The translations under genes and the position numbers were made by a program. The notes below the pieces were generated by a model. It was not told the origin of the DNA and ran no database searches. It saw only the letters and a list, made by a program, of their open reading frames with translations. DNA of 64,000 nt from Anthopleura xanthogrammica (Eukaryota > Cnidaria > Anthozoa > Actiniaria > Actiniidae), in NCBI GenBank assembly GCA_964019055.1, contig OZ025207.1, positions 6,809,501 to 6,873,500 on the forward strand, in the 5' to 3' direction. Below, piece by piece: positions 50,440 to 63,755 of the stretch; the first letter of the stretch is position 1; every line of letters starts with the position of its first letter.

Positions 50440-52024
50440 ATGACCTTTTTTCAGCAAAAATGCTTTTTTCTCAGCAAAACACTCTTTTTCTCACCACAAA
50501 TGTGCTGTTCGCGCCCAAAATGTGCTTTTAGCAGTGAAAACGTCGTGTTATCGGCAAAAGAAAATTCTCAGCCAAAAAAAAATGTTCAGCAAAAAACACC
50601 TTTTTTCACCAAAAATCTCATTTTCTCACCAAAAACTTCATTTTATCAGCCAAAACGTCGTGTTTTCAGCCAATACGTTGTTTTCACCAGCAATAACGTC
50701 GTGTTTTTGGCAAAAAAGTCATCCCATCAGCAAAAAACCTCATTGTTAGGGTTAAAATGACCTTTTTTCAGCAAAAATGCTTTTTTCTCAGCAAAACACT
50801 CTTTTTCTCACCACAAATGTGCTGTTCGCGCCCAAAATGTGCTTTTAGCAGTGAAAACGTCGTGTTATCGGCAAAAGAAAATTCTCAGCCAAAAAAAAAT
50901 GTTCAGCAAAAAACACCTTTTTTCACCAAAAATCTCATTTTCTCACCAAAAACTTCATTTTATCAGCCAAAACGTCGTGTTTTCAGCCAATACGTTGTTT
51001 TCACCAGCAATAACGTCGTGTTTTTGGCAAAAAAGTCATCCCATCAGCAAAAAACCTCATTGTTAGGGTTAAAATGACCTTTTTTCAGCAAAAATGCTTT
51101 TTTCTCAGCAAAACACTCTTTTTCTCACCACAAATGTGCTGTTCGCGCCCAAAATGTGCTTTTAGCAGTGAAAACGTCGTGTTATCGGCAAAAGAAAATT
51201 CTCAGCCAAAAAAAAATGTTCAGCAAAAAACACCTTTTTTCACCAAAAATCTCATTTTCTCACCAAAAACTTCATTTTATCAGCCAAAACGTCGTGTTTT
51301 CAGCCAATACGTTGTTTTCACCAGCAATAACGTCGTGTTTTTGGCAAAAAAGTCATCCCATCAGCAAAAAACCTCATTGTTAGGGTTAAAATGACCTTTT
51401 TTCAGCAAAAATGCTTTTTTCTCAGCAAAACACTCTTTTTCTCACCACAAATGTGCTGTTCGCGCCCAAAATGTGCTTTTAGCAGTGAAAACGTCGTGTT
51501 ATCGGCAAAAGAAAATTCTCAGCCAAAAAAAAATGTTCAGCAAAAAACACCTTTTTTCACCAAAAATCTCATTTTCTCACCAAAAACTTCATTTTATCAG
51601 CCAAAACGTCGTGTTTTCAGCCAATACGTTGTTTTCACCAGCAATAACGTCGTGTTTTTGGCAAAAAAGTCATCCCATCAGCAAAAAACCTCATTGTTAG
51701 GGTTAAAATGACCTTTTTTCAGCAAAAATGCTTTTTTCTCAGCAAAACACTCTTTTTCTCACCACAAATGTGCTGTTCGCGCCCAAAATGTGCTTTTAGC
51801 AGTGAAAACGTCGTGTTATCGGCAAAAGAAAATTCTCAGCCAAAAAAAAATGTTCAGCAAAAAACACCTTTTTTCACCAAAAATCTCATTTTCTCACCAA
51901 AAACTTCATTTTATCAGCCAAAACGTCGTGTTTTCAGCCAATACGTTGTTTTCACCAGCAATAACGTCGTGTTTTTGGCAAAAAAGTCATCCCATCAGCA
52001 AAAAACCTCATTGTTAGGGTTAAA

Positions 52025-52977
52025 ATGACCTTTTTTCAGCAAAAATGCTTTTTTCTCAGCAAAACACTCTTTTTCTCACCACAAATGTGCTGTTCGCGCC
52101 CAAAATGTGCTTTTAGCAGTGAAAACGTCGTGTTATCGGCAAAAGAAAATTCTCAGCCAAAAAAAAATGTTCAGCTAAAAACACCTTTTTTCACCAAAAA
52201 TCTCATTTTCTCACCAAAAACTTCATTTTATCAGCCAAAACGTCGTGTTTTCAGCCAATACGTTGTTTTCACCAGCAATAACGTCGTGTTTTTGGCAAAA
52301 AAGTCATCCCATCAGCAAAAAACCTCATTGTTAGGGTTAAAATGGCCTTTTTTCAGCAAAAATGCTTTTTTCTCAGCAAAACACTCTTTTTCTCACCACA
52401 AATGTGCTGTTCGCGCCCAAAATGTGCTTTTAGCAGTGAAAACGTCGTGTTATCGGCAAAAGAAAATTCTCAGCCAAAAAAAAATGTTCAGCAAAAAACA
52501 CCTTTTTTCACCAAAAATCTCATTTTCTCACCAAAAACTTCATTTTATCAGCCAAAACGTCGTGTTTTCAGCCAATACGTTGTTTTCACCAGCAATAACG
52601 TCGTGTTTTTGGCAAAAAAGTCATCCCATCAGCAAAAAACCTCATTGTTAGGGTTAAAATGACCTTTTTTCAGCAAAAATGCTTTTTTTCTCAGCAAAAC
52701 ACTGTTTTTCTCACCACAAATGTGCTGTTCGCGCCCAAAATGTGCTTTTAGCAGTGAAAACGTCGTGTTATCGGCAAAAGAAAATTCTCAGCCAAAAAAA
52801 AATGTTCAGCAAAAAACACCTTTTTTCACCAAAAATCTCATTTTCTCACCAAAAACTTCATTTTATCAGCCAAAACGTCGTGTTTTCAGCCAATACGTTG
52901 TTTTCACCAGCAATAACGTCGTGTTTTTGGCATAAAAATGATTCCCATCAGCAAAAAACCTCATTGTTAGGGTTAAA
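52025..52977 (+). repeat. Cluster of three divergent monomers, the last 319 bp
   Basis: The monomer at 52025 has CAGCTAAAAAC. That at 52342 has ATGGCC in place of the marker ATGACC. That at 52659 is 319 bp, with an extra T, ACTGTTTTT in place of ACTCTTTTT, and a rewritten segment at about 52931-52945 (GGCATAAAAATGATTCCC). The last is among the most altered monomers right of the LINE and ends the 79-monomer run without indels that begins at 27616. Confidence 0.85.
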
Positions 52978-55900
52978 ATGACCTTTTTTCAGCAAAAATG
53001 CTTTTTTCTCAGCAAAACACTCTTTTTCTCACCACAAATGTGCTGTTCGCGCCCAAAATGTGCTTTTAGCAGTGAAAACGTCGTGTTATCGGCAAAAGAA
53101 AATTCTCAGCCAAAAAAAAATGTTCAGCAAAAAACACCTTTTTTCACCAAAAATCTCATTTTCTCACCAAAAACTTCATTTTATCAGCCAAAACGTCGTG
53201 TTTTCAGCCAATACGTTGTTTTCACCAGCAATAACGTCGTGTTTTTGGCAAAAAAGTCATCCCATCAGCAAAAAACCTCATTGTTAGGGTTAAAATGACC
53301 TTTTTTCAGCAAAAATGCTTTTTTCTCAGCAAAACACTCTTTTTCTCACCACAAATGTGCTGTTCGCGCCCAAAATGTGCTTTTAGCAGTGAAAACGTCG
53401 TGTTATCGGCAAAAGAAAATTCTCAGCCAAAAAAAAATGTTCAGCAAAAAACACCTTTTTTCACCAAAAATCTCATTTTCTCACCAAAAACTTCATTTTA
53501 TCAGCCAAAACGTCGTGTTTTCAGCCAATACGTTGTTTTCACCAGCAATAACGTCGTGTTTTTGGCAAAAAAGTCATCCCATCAGCAAAAAACCTCATTG
53601 TTAGGGTTAAAATGACCTTTTTTCAGCAAAAATGCTTTTTTCTCAGCAAAACACTCTTTTTCTCACCACAAATGTGCTGTTCGCGCCCAAAATGTGCTTT
53701 TAGCAGTGAAAACGTCGTGTTATCGGCAAAAGAAAATTCTCAGCCAAAAAAAAATGTTCAACAAAAAACACCTTTTTTCACCAAAAATCTCATTTTCTCA
53801 CCAAAAACTTCATTTTATCAGCCAAAACGTCGTGTTTTCAGCCAATACGTTGTTTTCACCAGCAATAACGTCGTGTTTTTGGCAAAAAAGTCATCCCATC
53901 AGCAAAAAACCTCATTGTTAGGGTTAAAATGACCTTTTTTCAGCAAAAATGCTTTTTTCTCAGCAAAACACTCTTTTTCTCACCACAAATGTGCTGTTCG
54001 CGCCCAAAATGTGCTTTTAGCAGTGAAAACGTCGTGTTATCGGCAAAAGAAAATTCTCAGCCAAAAAAAAATGTTCAGCAAAAAACACCTTTTTTCACCA
54101 AAAATCTCATTTTCTCACCAAAAACTTCATTTTATCAGCCAAAACGTCGTGTTTTCAGCCAATACGTTGTTTTCACCAGCAATAACGTCGTGTTTTTGGC
54201 AAAAAAGTCATCCCATCAGCAAAAAACCTCATTGTTAGGGTTAAAATGACCTTTTTTCAGCAAAAATGCTTTTTTCTCAGCAAAACACTCTTTTTCTCAC
54301 CACAAATGTGCTGTTCGCGCCCAAAATGTGCTTTTAGCAGTGAAAACGTCGTGTTATCGGCAAAAGAAAATTCTCAGCCAAAAAAAAATGTTCAGCAAAA
54401 AACACCTTTTTTCACCAAAAATCTCATTTTCTCACCAAAAACTTCATTTTATCAGCCAAAACGTCGTGTTTTCAGCCAATACGTTGTTTTCACCAGCAAT
54501 AACGTCGTGTTTTTGGCAAAAAAGTCATCCCATCAGCAAAAAACCTCATTGTTAGGGTTAAAATGACCTTTTTTCAGCAAAAATGCTTTTTTCTCAGCAA
54601 AACACTCTTTTTCTCACCACAAATGTGCTGTTCGCGCCCAAAATGTGCTTTTAGCAGTGAAAACGTCGTGTTATCGGCAAAAGAAAATTCTCAGCCAAAA
54701 AAAAATGTTCAGCAAAAAACACCTTTTTTCACCAAAAATCTCATTTTCTCACCAAAAACTTCATTTTATCAGCCTAAACGTCGTGTTTTCAGCCAATACG
54801 TTGTTTTCACCAGCAATAACGTCGTGTTTTTGGCAAAAAAGTCATCCCATCAGCAAAAAACCTCATTGTTAGGGTTAAAATGACCTTTTTTCAGCAAAAA
54901 TGCTTTTTTCTCAGCAAAACACTCTTTTTCTCACCACAAATGTGCTGTTCGCGCCCAAAATGTGCTTTTAGCAGTGAAAACGTCGTGTTATCGGCAAAAG
55001 AAAATTCTCAGCCAAAAAAAAATGTTCAACAAAAAACACCTTTTTTCACCAAAAATCTCATTTTCTCACCAAAAACTTCATTTTATCAGCCAAAACGTCG
55101 TGTTTTCAGCCAATACGTTGTTTTCACCAGCAATAACGTCGTGTTTTTGGCAAAAAAGTCATCCCATCAGCAAAAAACCTCATTGTTAGGGTTAAAATGA
55201 CCTTTTTTCAGCAAAAATGCTTTTTTCTCAGCAAAACACTCTTTTTCTCACCACAAATGTGCTGTTCGCGCCCAAAATGTGCTTTTAGCAGTGAAAACGT
55301 CGTGTTATCGGCAAAAGAAAATTCTCAGCCAAAAAAAAATGTTCAGCAAAAAACACCTTTTTTCACCAAAAATCTCATTTTCTCACCAAAAACTTCATTT
55401 TATCAGCCAAAACGTCGTGTTTTCAGCCAATACGTTGTTTTCACCAGCAATAACGTCGTGTTTTTGGCAAAAAAGTCATCCCATCAGCAAAAAACCTCAT
55501 TGTTAGGGTTAAAATGACCTTTTTTCAGCAAAAATGCTTTTTTCTCAGCAAAACACTCTTTTTCTCACCACAAATGTGCTGTTCGCGCCCAAAATGTGCT
55601 TTTAGCAGTGAAAACGTCGTGTTATCGGCAAAAGAAAATTCTCAGCCAAAAAAAAATGTTCAGCAAAAAACACCTTTTTTCACCAAAAATCTCATTTTCT
55701 CACCAAAAACTTCATTTTATCAGCCAAAACGTCGTGTTTTCAGCCAATACGTTGTTTTCACCAGCAATAACGTCGTGTTTTTGGCAAAAAAGTCATCCCA
55801 TCAGCAAAAAACCTCATTGTTAGGGTTAAAATGACCTTTTTTCAGCAAAAATGCTTTTTTCTCAGCAAAACACTCTTTTTCTCACCACAAATGTGCTGTT

Positions 55901-58367
55901 CGCGCCCAAAATGTGCTTTTAGCAGTGAAAACGTCGTGTTATCGGCAAAAGAAAATTCTCAGCCAAAAAAAAATGTTCAGCAAAAAACACCTTTTTTCAC
56001 CAAAAATCTCATTTTCTCACCAAAAACTTCATTTTATCAGCCAAAACGTCGTGTTTTCAGCCAATACGTTGTTTTCACCAGCAATAACGTCGTGTTTTTG
56101 GCAAAAAAGTCATCCCATCAGCAAAAAACCTCATTGTTAGGGTTAAAATGACCTTTTTTCAGCAAAAATGCTTTTTTTCTCAGCAAAACACTCTTTTTCT
56201 CACCACAAATGTGCTGTTCGCGCCCAAAATGTGCTTTTAGCAGTGAAAACGTCGTGTTATCGGCAAAAGAAAATTCTCAGCCAAAAAAAAATGTTCAGCA
56301 AAAAACACCTTTTTTCACCAAAAATCTCATTTTCTCACCAAAAACTTCATTTTATCAGCCAAAACGTCGTGTTTTCAGCCAATACGTTGTTTTCACCAGC
56401 AATAACGTCGTGTTTTTGGCAAAAAAGTCATCCCATCAGCAAAAAACCTCATTGTTAGGGTTAAAATGACCTTTTTTCAGCAAAAATGCTTTTTTCTCAG
56501 CAAAACACTCTTTTTCTCACCACAAATGTGCTGTTCGCGCCCAAAATGTGCTTTTAGCAGTGAAAACGTCGTGTTATCGGCAAAAGAAAATTCTCAGCCA
56601 AAAAAAAATGTTCAGCCAAAAACACCTTTTTTCACCAAAAATCTCATTTTCTCACCAAAAACTTCATTTTATCAGCCAAAACGTCGTGTTTTCAGCCAAT
56701 ACGTTGTTTTCACCAGCAATAACGTCGTGTTTTTGGCAAAAAAGTCATCCCATCAGCAAAAAACCTCATTGTTAGGGTTAAAATGACCTTTTTTCAGCAA
56801 AAATGCTTTTTTCTCAGCAAAACACTCTTTTTCTCACCACAAATGTGCTGTTCGCGCCCAAAATGTGCTTTTAGCAGTGAAAACGTCGTGTTATCGGCAA
56901 AAGAAAATTCTCAGCCAAAAAAAAATGTTCAGCCAAAAACACCTTTTTTCACCAAAAATCTCATTTTCTCACCAAAAACTTCATTTTATCAGCCAAAACG
57001 TCGTGTTTTCAGCCAATACGTTGTTTTCACCAGCAATAACGTCGTGTTTTTGGCAAAAAAGTCATCCCATCAGCAAAAAACCTCATTGTTAGGGTTAAAA
57101 TGACCTTTTTTCAGCAAAAATGCTTTTTTCTCAGCAAAACACTCTTTTTCTCACCACAAATGTGCTGTTCGCGCCCAAAATGTGCTTTTAGCAGTGAAAA
57201 CGTCGTGTTATCGGCAAAAGAAAATTCTCAGCCAAAAAAAAATGTTCAGCAAAAAACACCTTTTTTCACCAAAAATCTCATTTTCTCACCAAAAACTTCA
57301 TTTTATCAGCCAAAACGTCGTGTTTTCAGCCAATACGTTGTTTTCACCAGCAATAACGTCGTGTTTTTGGCAAAAAAGTCATCCCATCAGCAAAAAACCT
57401 CATTGTTAGGGTTAAAATGACCTTTTTTCAGCAAAAATGCTTTTTTCTCAGCAAAACACTCTTTTTCTCACCACAAATGTGCTGTTCGCGCCCAAAATGT
57501 GCTTTTAGCAGTGAAAACGTCGTGTTATCGGCAAAAGAAAATTCTCAGCCAAAAAAAAATGTTCAGCAAAAAACACCTTTTTTCACCAAAAATCTCATTT
57601 TCTCACCAAAAACTTCATTTTATCAGCCAAAACGTCGTGTTTTCAGCCAATACGTTGTTTTCACCAGCAATAACGTCGTGTTTTTGGCAAAAAAGTCATC
57701 CCATCAGCAAAAAACCTCATTGTTAGGGTTAAAATGACCTTTTTTCAGCAAAAATGCTTTTTTCTCAGCAAAACACTCTTTTTCTCACCACAAATGTGCT
57801 GTTCGCGCCCAAAATGTGCTTTTAGCAGTGAAAACGTCGTGTTATCGGCAAAAGAAAATTCTCAGCCAAAAAAAAATGTTCAGCAAAAAACACCTTTTTT
57901 CACCAAAAATCTCATTTTCTCACCAAAAACTTCATTTTATCAGCCAAAACGTCGTGTTTTCAGCCAATACGTTGTTTTCACCAGCAATAACGTCGTGTTT
58001 TTGGCAAAAAAGTCATCCCATCAGCAAAAAACCTCATTGTTAGGGTTAAAATGACCTTTTTTCAGCAAAAATGCTTTTTTCTCAGCAAAACACTCTTTTT
58101 CTCACCACAAATGTGCTGTTCGCGCCCAAAATGTGCTTTTAGCAGTGAAAACGTCGTGTTATCGGCAAAAGAAAATTCTCAGCCAAAAAAAAATGTTCAG
58201 CAAAAAACACCTTTTTTCACCAAAAATCTCATTTTCTCACCAAAAACTTCATTTTATCAGCCAAAACGTCGTGTTTTCAGCCAATACGTTGTTTTCACCA
58301 GCAATAACGTCGTGTTTTTGGCAAAAAAGTCATCCCATCAGCAAAAAACCTCATTGTTAGGGTTAAA

Positions 58368-61218
58368 ATGACCTTTTTTCAGCAAAAATGCTTTTTTCTC
58401 AGCAAAACACTCTTTTTCTCACCACAAATGTGCTGTTCGCGCCAAAATGTGCTTTTAGCAGTGAAAACGTCGTGTTATCGGCAAAAGAAAATTCTCAGCC
58501 AAAAAAAAATGTTCAGCCAAAAACACCTTTTTTCACCAAAAATCTCATTTTCTCACCAAAAACTTCATTTTATCAGCCAAAACGTCGGGTTTTCAGCCAA
58601 TACGTTGTTTTCACCAGCAATAACGTCGTGTTTTTGGCAAAAAAGTCATCCCATCAGCAAAAAACCTCATCGTTAGGGTTAAAATGACCTTTTTTCAGCA
58701 AAAATGCTTTTTTCTCAGCAAAACACTCTTTTTCTCACCACAAATGTGCTGTTCCCGCCCAAAATGGGCTTTTAGCAGTGAAAACGTCGTGTTATCGGCA
58801 AAAGAAAATTCTCAGCCAAAAAAAAATGTTCAGCAAAAAACACCTTTTTTCACCAAAAATCTCATTTTCTCACCAAAAACTTCATTTTATCAGCCAAAAC
58901 GTCGTGTTTTCAGCCAATACGTTGTTTTCACCAGCAATAACGTCGTGTTTTTGGCAAAAAAGTCATCCCATCAGCAAAAAACCTCATTGTTAGGGTTAAA
59001 ATGACCTTTTTTCAGCAAAAATGCTTTTTTCTCAGCAAAACACTCTTTTTCTCACCACAAATGTGCTGTTCGCGCCCAAAATGTGCTTTTAGCAGTGAAA
59101 ACGTCGTGTTATCGGCAAAAGAAAATTCTCAGCCAAAAAAAAATGTTCAGCAAAAAACACCTTTTTTCACCAAAAATCTCATTTTCTCACCAAAAACTTC
59201 ATTTTATCAGCCAAAACGTCGTGTTTTCAGCCAATACGTTGTTTTCACCAGCAATAACGTCGTGTTTTTGGCAAAAAAGTCATCCCATCAGCAAAAAACC
59301 TCATTGTTAGGGTTAAAATGACCTTTTTTCAGCAAAAATGCTTTTTTCTCAGCAAAACACTCTTTTTCTCACCACAAATGTGCTGTTCGCGCCCAAAATG
59401 TGCTTTTAGCAGTGGAAACGTCGTGTTATCGGCAAAAGAAAATTCTCAGCCAAAAAAAAATGTTCAGCAAAAAACACCTTTTTTCACCAAAAATCTCATT
59501 TTCTCACCAAAAACTTCATTTTATCAGCCAAAACGTCGTGTTTTCAGCCAATACGTTGTTTTCACCAGCAATAACGTCGTGTTTTTGGCAAAAAAGTCAT
59601 CCCATCAGCAAAAAACCTCATTGTTAGGGTTAAAATGACCTTTTTTCAGCAAAAATGCTTTTTTCTCAGCAAAACACTCTTTTTCTCACCACAAATGTGC
59701 TGTTCGCGCCCAAAATGTGCTTTTACCAGTGAAAACGTCGTGTTATCGGCAAAAGAAAATTCTCAGCCAAAAAAAAATGTTCAGCAAAAAACACCTTTTT
59801 TCACCAAAAATCTCATTTTCTCACCAAAAACTTCATTTTATCAGCCAAAACGTCGTGTTTTCAGCCAATACGTTGTTTTCACCAGCAATAACGTCGTGTT
59901 TTTGGCAAAAAAGTCATCCCATCAGCAAAAAACCTCATTGTTAGGGTTAAAATGACCTTTTTTCAGCAAAAATGCTTTTTTCTCAGCAAAACACTCTTTT
60001 TCTCACCACAAATGTGCTGTTCGCGCCCAAAATGTGCTTTTAGCAGTGAAAACGTCGTGTTATCGGCAAAAGAAAATTCTCAGCCAAAAAAAAATGTTCA
60101 GCAAAAAACACCTTTTTTCACCAAAAATCTCATTTTCTCACCAAAAACTTCATTTTATCAGCCAAAACGTCGTGTTTTCAGCCAATACGTTGTTTTCACC
60201 AGCAATAACGTCGTGTTTTTGGCAAAAAAGTCATCCCATCAGCAAAAAACCTCATTGTTAGGGTTAAAATGACCTTTTTTCAGCAAAAATGCTTTTTTCT
60301 CAGCAAAACACTCTTTTTCTCACCACAAATGTGCTGTTCGCGCCCAAAATGTGCTTTTAGCAGTGAAAACGTCGTGTTATCGGCAAAAGAAAATTCTCAG
60401 CCAAAAAAAAATGTTCAGCAAAAAACACCTTTTTTCACCAAAAATCTCATTTTCTCACCAAAAACTTCATTTTATCAGCCAAAACGTCGTGTTTTCAGCC
60501 AATACGTTGTTTTCACCAGCAATAACGTCGTGTTTTTGGCAAAAAAGTCATCCCATCAGCAAAAAACCTCATTGTTAGGGTTAAAATGACCTTTTTTCAG
60601 CAAAAATGCTTTTTTCTCAGCAAAACACTCTTTTTCTCACCACAAATGTGCTGTTCGCGCCAAAATGTGCTTTTAGCAGTGAAAACGTCGTGTTATCGGC
60701 AAAAGAAAATTCTCAGCCAAAAAAAAATGTTCAGCCAAAAACACCTTTTTTCACCAAAAATCTCATTTTCTCACCAAAAACTTCATTTTATCAGCCAAAA
60801 CGTCGGGTTTTCAGCCAATACGTTGTTTTCACCAGCAATAACGTCGTGTTTTTGGCAAAAAAGTCATCCCATCAGCAAAAAACCTCATCGTTAGGGTTAA
60901 AATGACCTTTTTTCAGCAAAAATGCTTTTTTCTCAGCAAAACACTCTTTTTCTCACCACAAATGTGCTGTTCGCGCCCAAAATGGGCTTTTAGCAGTGAA
61001 AACGTCGTGTTATCGGCAAAAGAAAATTCTCAGCCAAAAAAAAATGTTCAGCAAAAAACACCTTTTTTCACCAAAAATCTCATTTTCTCACCAAAAACTT
61101 CATTTTATCAGCCAAAACGTCGTGTTTTCAGCCAATACGTTGTTTTCACCAGCAATAACGTCGTGTTTTTGGCAAAAAAGTCATCCCATCAGCAAAAAAC
61201 CTCATTGTTAGGGTTAAA
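58368..61218 (+). repeat. Duplicated monomer pair at seven-unit spacing (2218 bp)
   Basis: Two adjacent monomers at 58368 and 58684 recur at 60586 and 60902. Shared marks at exactly +2218 are a lost C giving GCGCCAAAATG (a 316-bp unit), G at 58588 and 60806, C at 58671 and 60889, and G at 58767 and 60985. One difference is CCCGCCC in the first copy of the second monomer against CGCGCCC. The monomers between carry unique changes (G at 59415, C at about 59726) not seen after the second copy, so only part of the seven-unit block is demonstrably duplicated. Confidence 0.9.
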
Positions 61219-61852
61219 ATGACCTTTTTTCAGCAAAAATGCTTTTTTCTCAGCAAAACACTCTTTTTCTCACCACAAATGTGCTGTTCGCGCCCAAAAT
61301 GTGCTTTTAGCAGTGAAAACGTCGTGTTATCGGCAAAAGAAAATTCTCAGCCAAAAAAAAATGTTCAGCAAAAAACACCTTTTTTCACCAAAAATCTCAT
61401 TTTCTCACCAAAAACTTCATTTTATCAGCCAAAACGTCGTGTTTTCAGCCAATACGTTGTTTTCACCAGCAATAACGTCGTGTTTTTGGCAAAAAAGTCA
61501 TCCCATCAGCAAAAAACCTCATTGTTAGGGTTAAAATGACCTTTTTTCAGCAAAAATGCTTTTTTCTCAGCAAAACACTCTTTTTCTCACCACAAATGTG
61601 CTGTTCGCGCCCAAAATGTGCTTTTAGCAGTGAAAACGTCGTGTTATCGGCAAAAGAAAATTCTCAGCCAAAAAAAAATGTTCAGCAAAAAACACCTTTT
61701 TTCACCAAAAATCTCATTTTCTCACCAAAAACTTCATTTTATCAGCCAAAACGTCGTGTTTTCAGCCAATACGTTGTTTTCACCAGCAATAACGTCGTGT
61801 TTTTGGCAAAAAAGTCATCCCATCAGCAAAAAACCTCATTGTTAGGGTTAAA

Positions 61853-62170
61853 ATGACCTTTTTTCAGCAAAAATGCTTTTTTCTCAGCAAAACACTCTTT
61901 TTCTCACCACAAATGTGCTGTTCGCGCCCAAAATGTGCTTTTAGCAGTGAAAACGTCGTGTTATCGGCAAAAGAATATTCTCAGCCAAAAAAAAATGTTC
62001 AGCAAAAAACACCTTTTTTCACCAAAAATCTCATTTTCTCACCAAAAACTTCATTTTATCAGCCAAAACGTCGTGTTTTCAGCCAATACGTTGTTTTCAC
62101 CAGCAATAACGTCGTGTTTTTGGCAAAAAAAGTCATCCCATCAGCAAAAAACCTCATTGTTAGGGTTAAA
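61853..62170 (+). repeat. 318-bp monomer with extra A
   Basis: The A-run after TTTTTGGC has seven As in place of six, as in the two monomers just right of the LINE (4460 and 4778). It also has GAATATTC in place of GAAAATTC at about 61975. Confidence 0.8.
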
Positions 62171-62804
62171 ATGACCTTTTTTCAGCAAAAATGCTTTTTT
62201 CTCAGCAAAACACTCTTTTTCTCACCACAAATGTGCTGTTCGCGCCCAAAATGTGCTTTTAGCAGTGAAAACGTCGTGTTATCGGCAAAAGAAAATTCTC
62301 AGCCAAAAAAAAATGTTCAGCAAAAAACACCTTTTTTCACCAAAAATCTCATTTTCTCACCAAAAACTTCATTTTATCAGCCAAAACGTCGTGTTTTCAG
62401 CCAATACGTTGTTTTCACCAGCAATAACGTCGTGTTTTTGGCAAAAAAGTCATCCCATCAGCAAAAAACCTCATTGTTAGGGTTAAAATGACCTTTTTTC
62501 AGCAAAAATGCTTTTTTCTCAGCAAAACACTCTTTTTCTCACCACAAATGTGCTGTTCGCGCCCAAAATGTGCTTTTAGCAGTGAAAACGTCGTGTTATC
62601 GGCAAAAGAAAATTCTCAGCCAAAAAAAAATGTTCAGCAAAAAACACCTTTTTTCACCAAAAATCTCATTTTCTCACCAAAAACTTCATTTTATCAGCCA
62701 AAACGTCGTGTTTTCAGCCAATACGTTGTTTTCACCAGCAATAACGTCGTGTTTTTGGCAAAAAAGTCATCCCATCAGCAAAAAACCTCATTGTTAGGGT
62801 TAAA

Positions 62805-63755
62805 ATGACCTTTTTTCAGCAAAAATGCTTTTTTCTCAGCAAAACACTCTTTTTCTCACCACAAATGTGCTGTTCGCGCCCAAAATGTGCTTTTAGCAGT
62901 GAAAACGTCGTGTTATCGGCAAAAGAAAATTCTCAGCCAAAAAAAAATGTTCAGCCAAAAACACCTTTTTTCACCAAAAATCTCATTTTCTCACCAAAAA
63001 CTTCATTTTATCAGCCAAAACGTCGGGTTTTCAGCCAATACGTTGTTTTCACCAGCAATAACGTCGTGTTTTTGGCAAAAAAGTCATCCCATCAGCAAAA
63101 AACCTCATTGTTAGGGTTAAAATGACCTTTTTTCAGCAAAAATGCTTTTTTCTCAGCAAAACACTCTTTTTCTCACCACAAATGTGCTGTTCGCGCCCAA
63201 AATGTGCTTTTAGCAGTGAAAACGTCGTGTTATCGGCAAAAGAAAATTCTCAGCCAAAAAAAAATGTTCAGCCAAAAACACCTTTTTTCACCAAAAATCT
63301 CATTTTCTCACCAAAAACTTCATTTTATCAGCCAAAACGTCGTGTTTTCAGCCAATACGTTGTTTTCACCAGCAATAACGTCGTGTTTTTGGCAAAAAAG
63401 TCATCCCATCAGCAAAAAACCTCATTGTTAGGGTTGAAATGACCTTTTTTCAGCAAAAATGCTTTTTTCTCAGCAAAACACTCTTTTTCTCACCACAAAT
63501 GTGCTGTTCGCGCCCAAAATGTGCTTTTAGCAGTGAAAACGTCGTGTTATCGGCAAAAGAAAATTCTCAGCCAAAAAAAAATGTTCAGCCAAAAACACCT
63601 TTTTTCACCAAAAATCTCATTTTCTCACCAAAAACTTCATTTTATCAGCCAAAACGTCGGGTTTTCAGCCAATACGTTGTTTTCACCAGCAATAACGTCG
63701 TGTTTTTGGCAAAAAAGTCATCCCATCAGCAAAAAACCTCATCGTTAGGGTTAAA
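62805..63755 (+). repeat. Right-edge monomers with GTCGGG in alternate units
   Basis: G at 63026 and 63660 (GTCGGG in place of GTCGTG) are 634 bp apart, and the monomer between them is standard at that site. The unit at 63439 also has CATCGTTAGG (C at 63743), linking it to the 58368 and 60586 monomers. G at 63436 (GGGTTGAAATG) and, in the last partial monomer, G at 63991 are further private changes. Confidence 0.8.
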
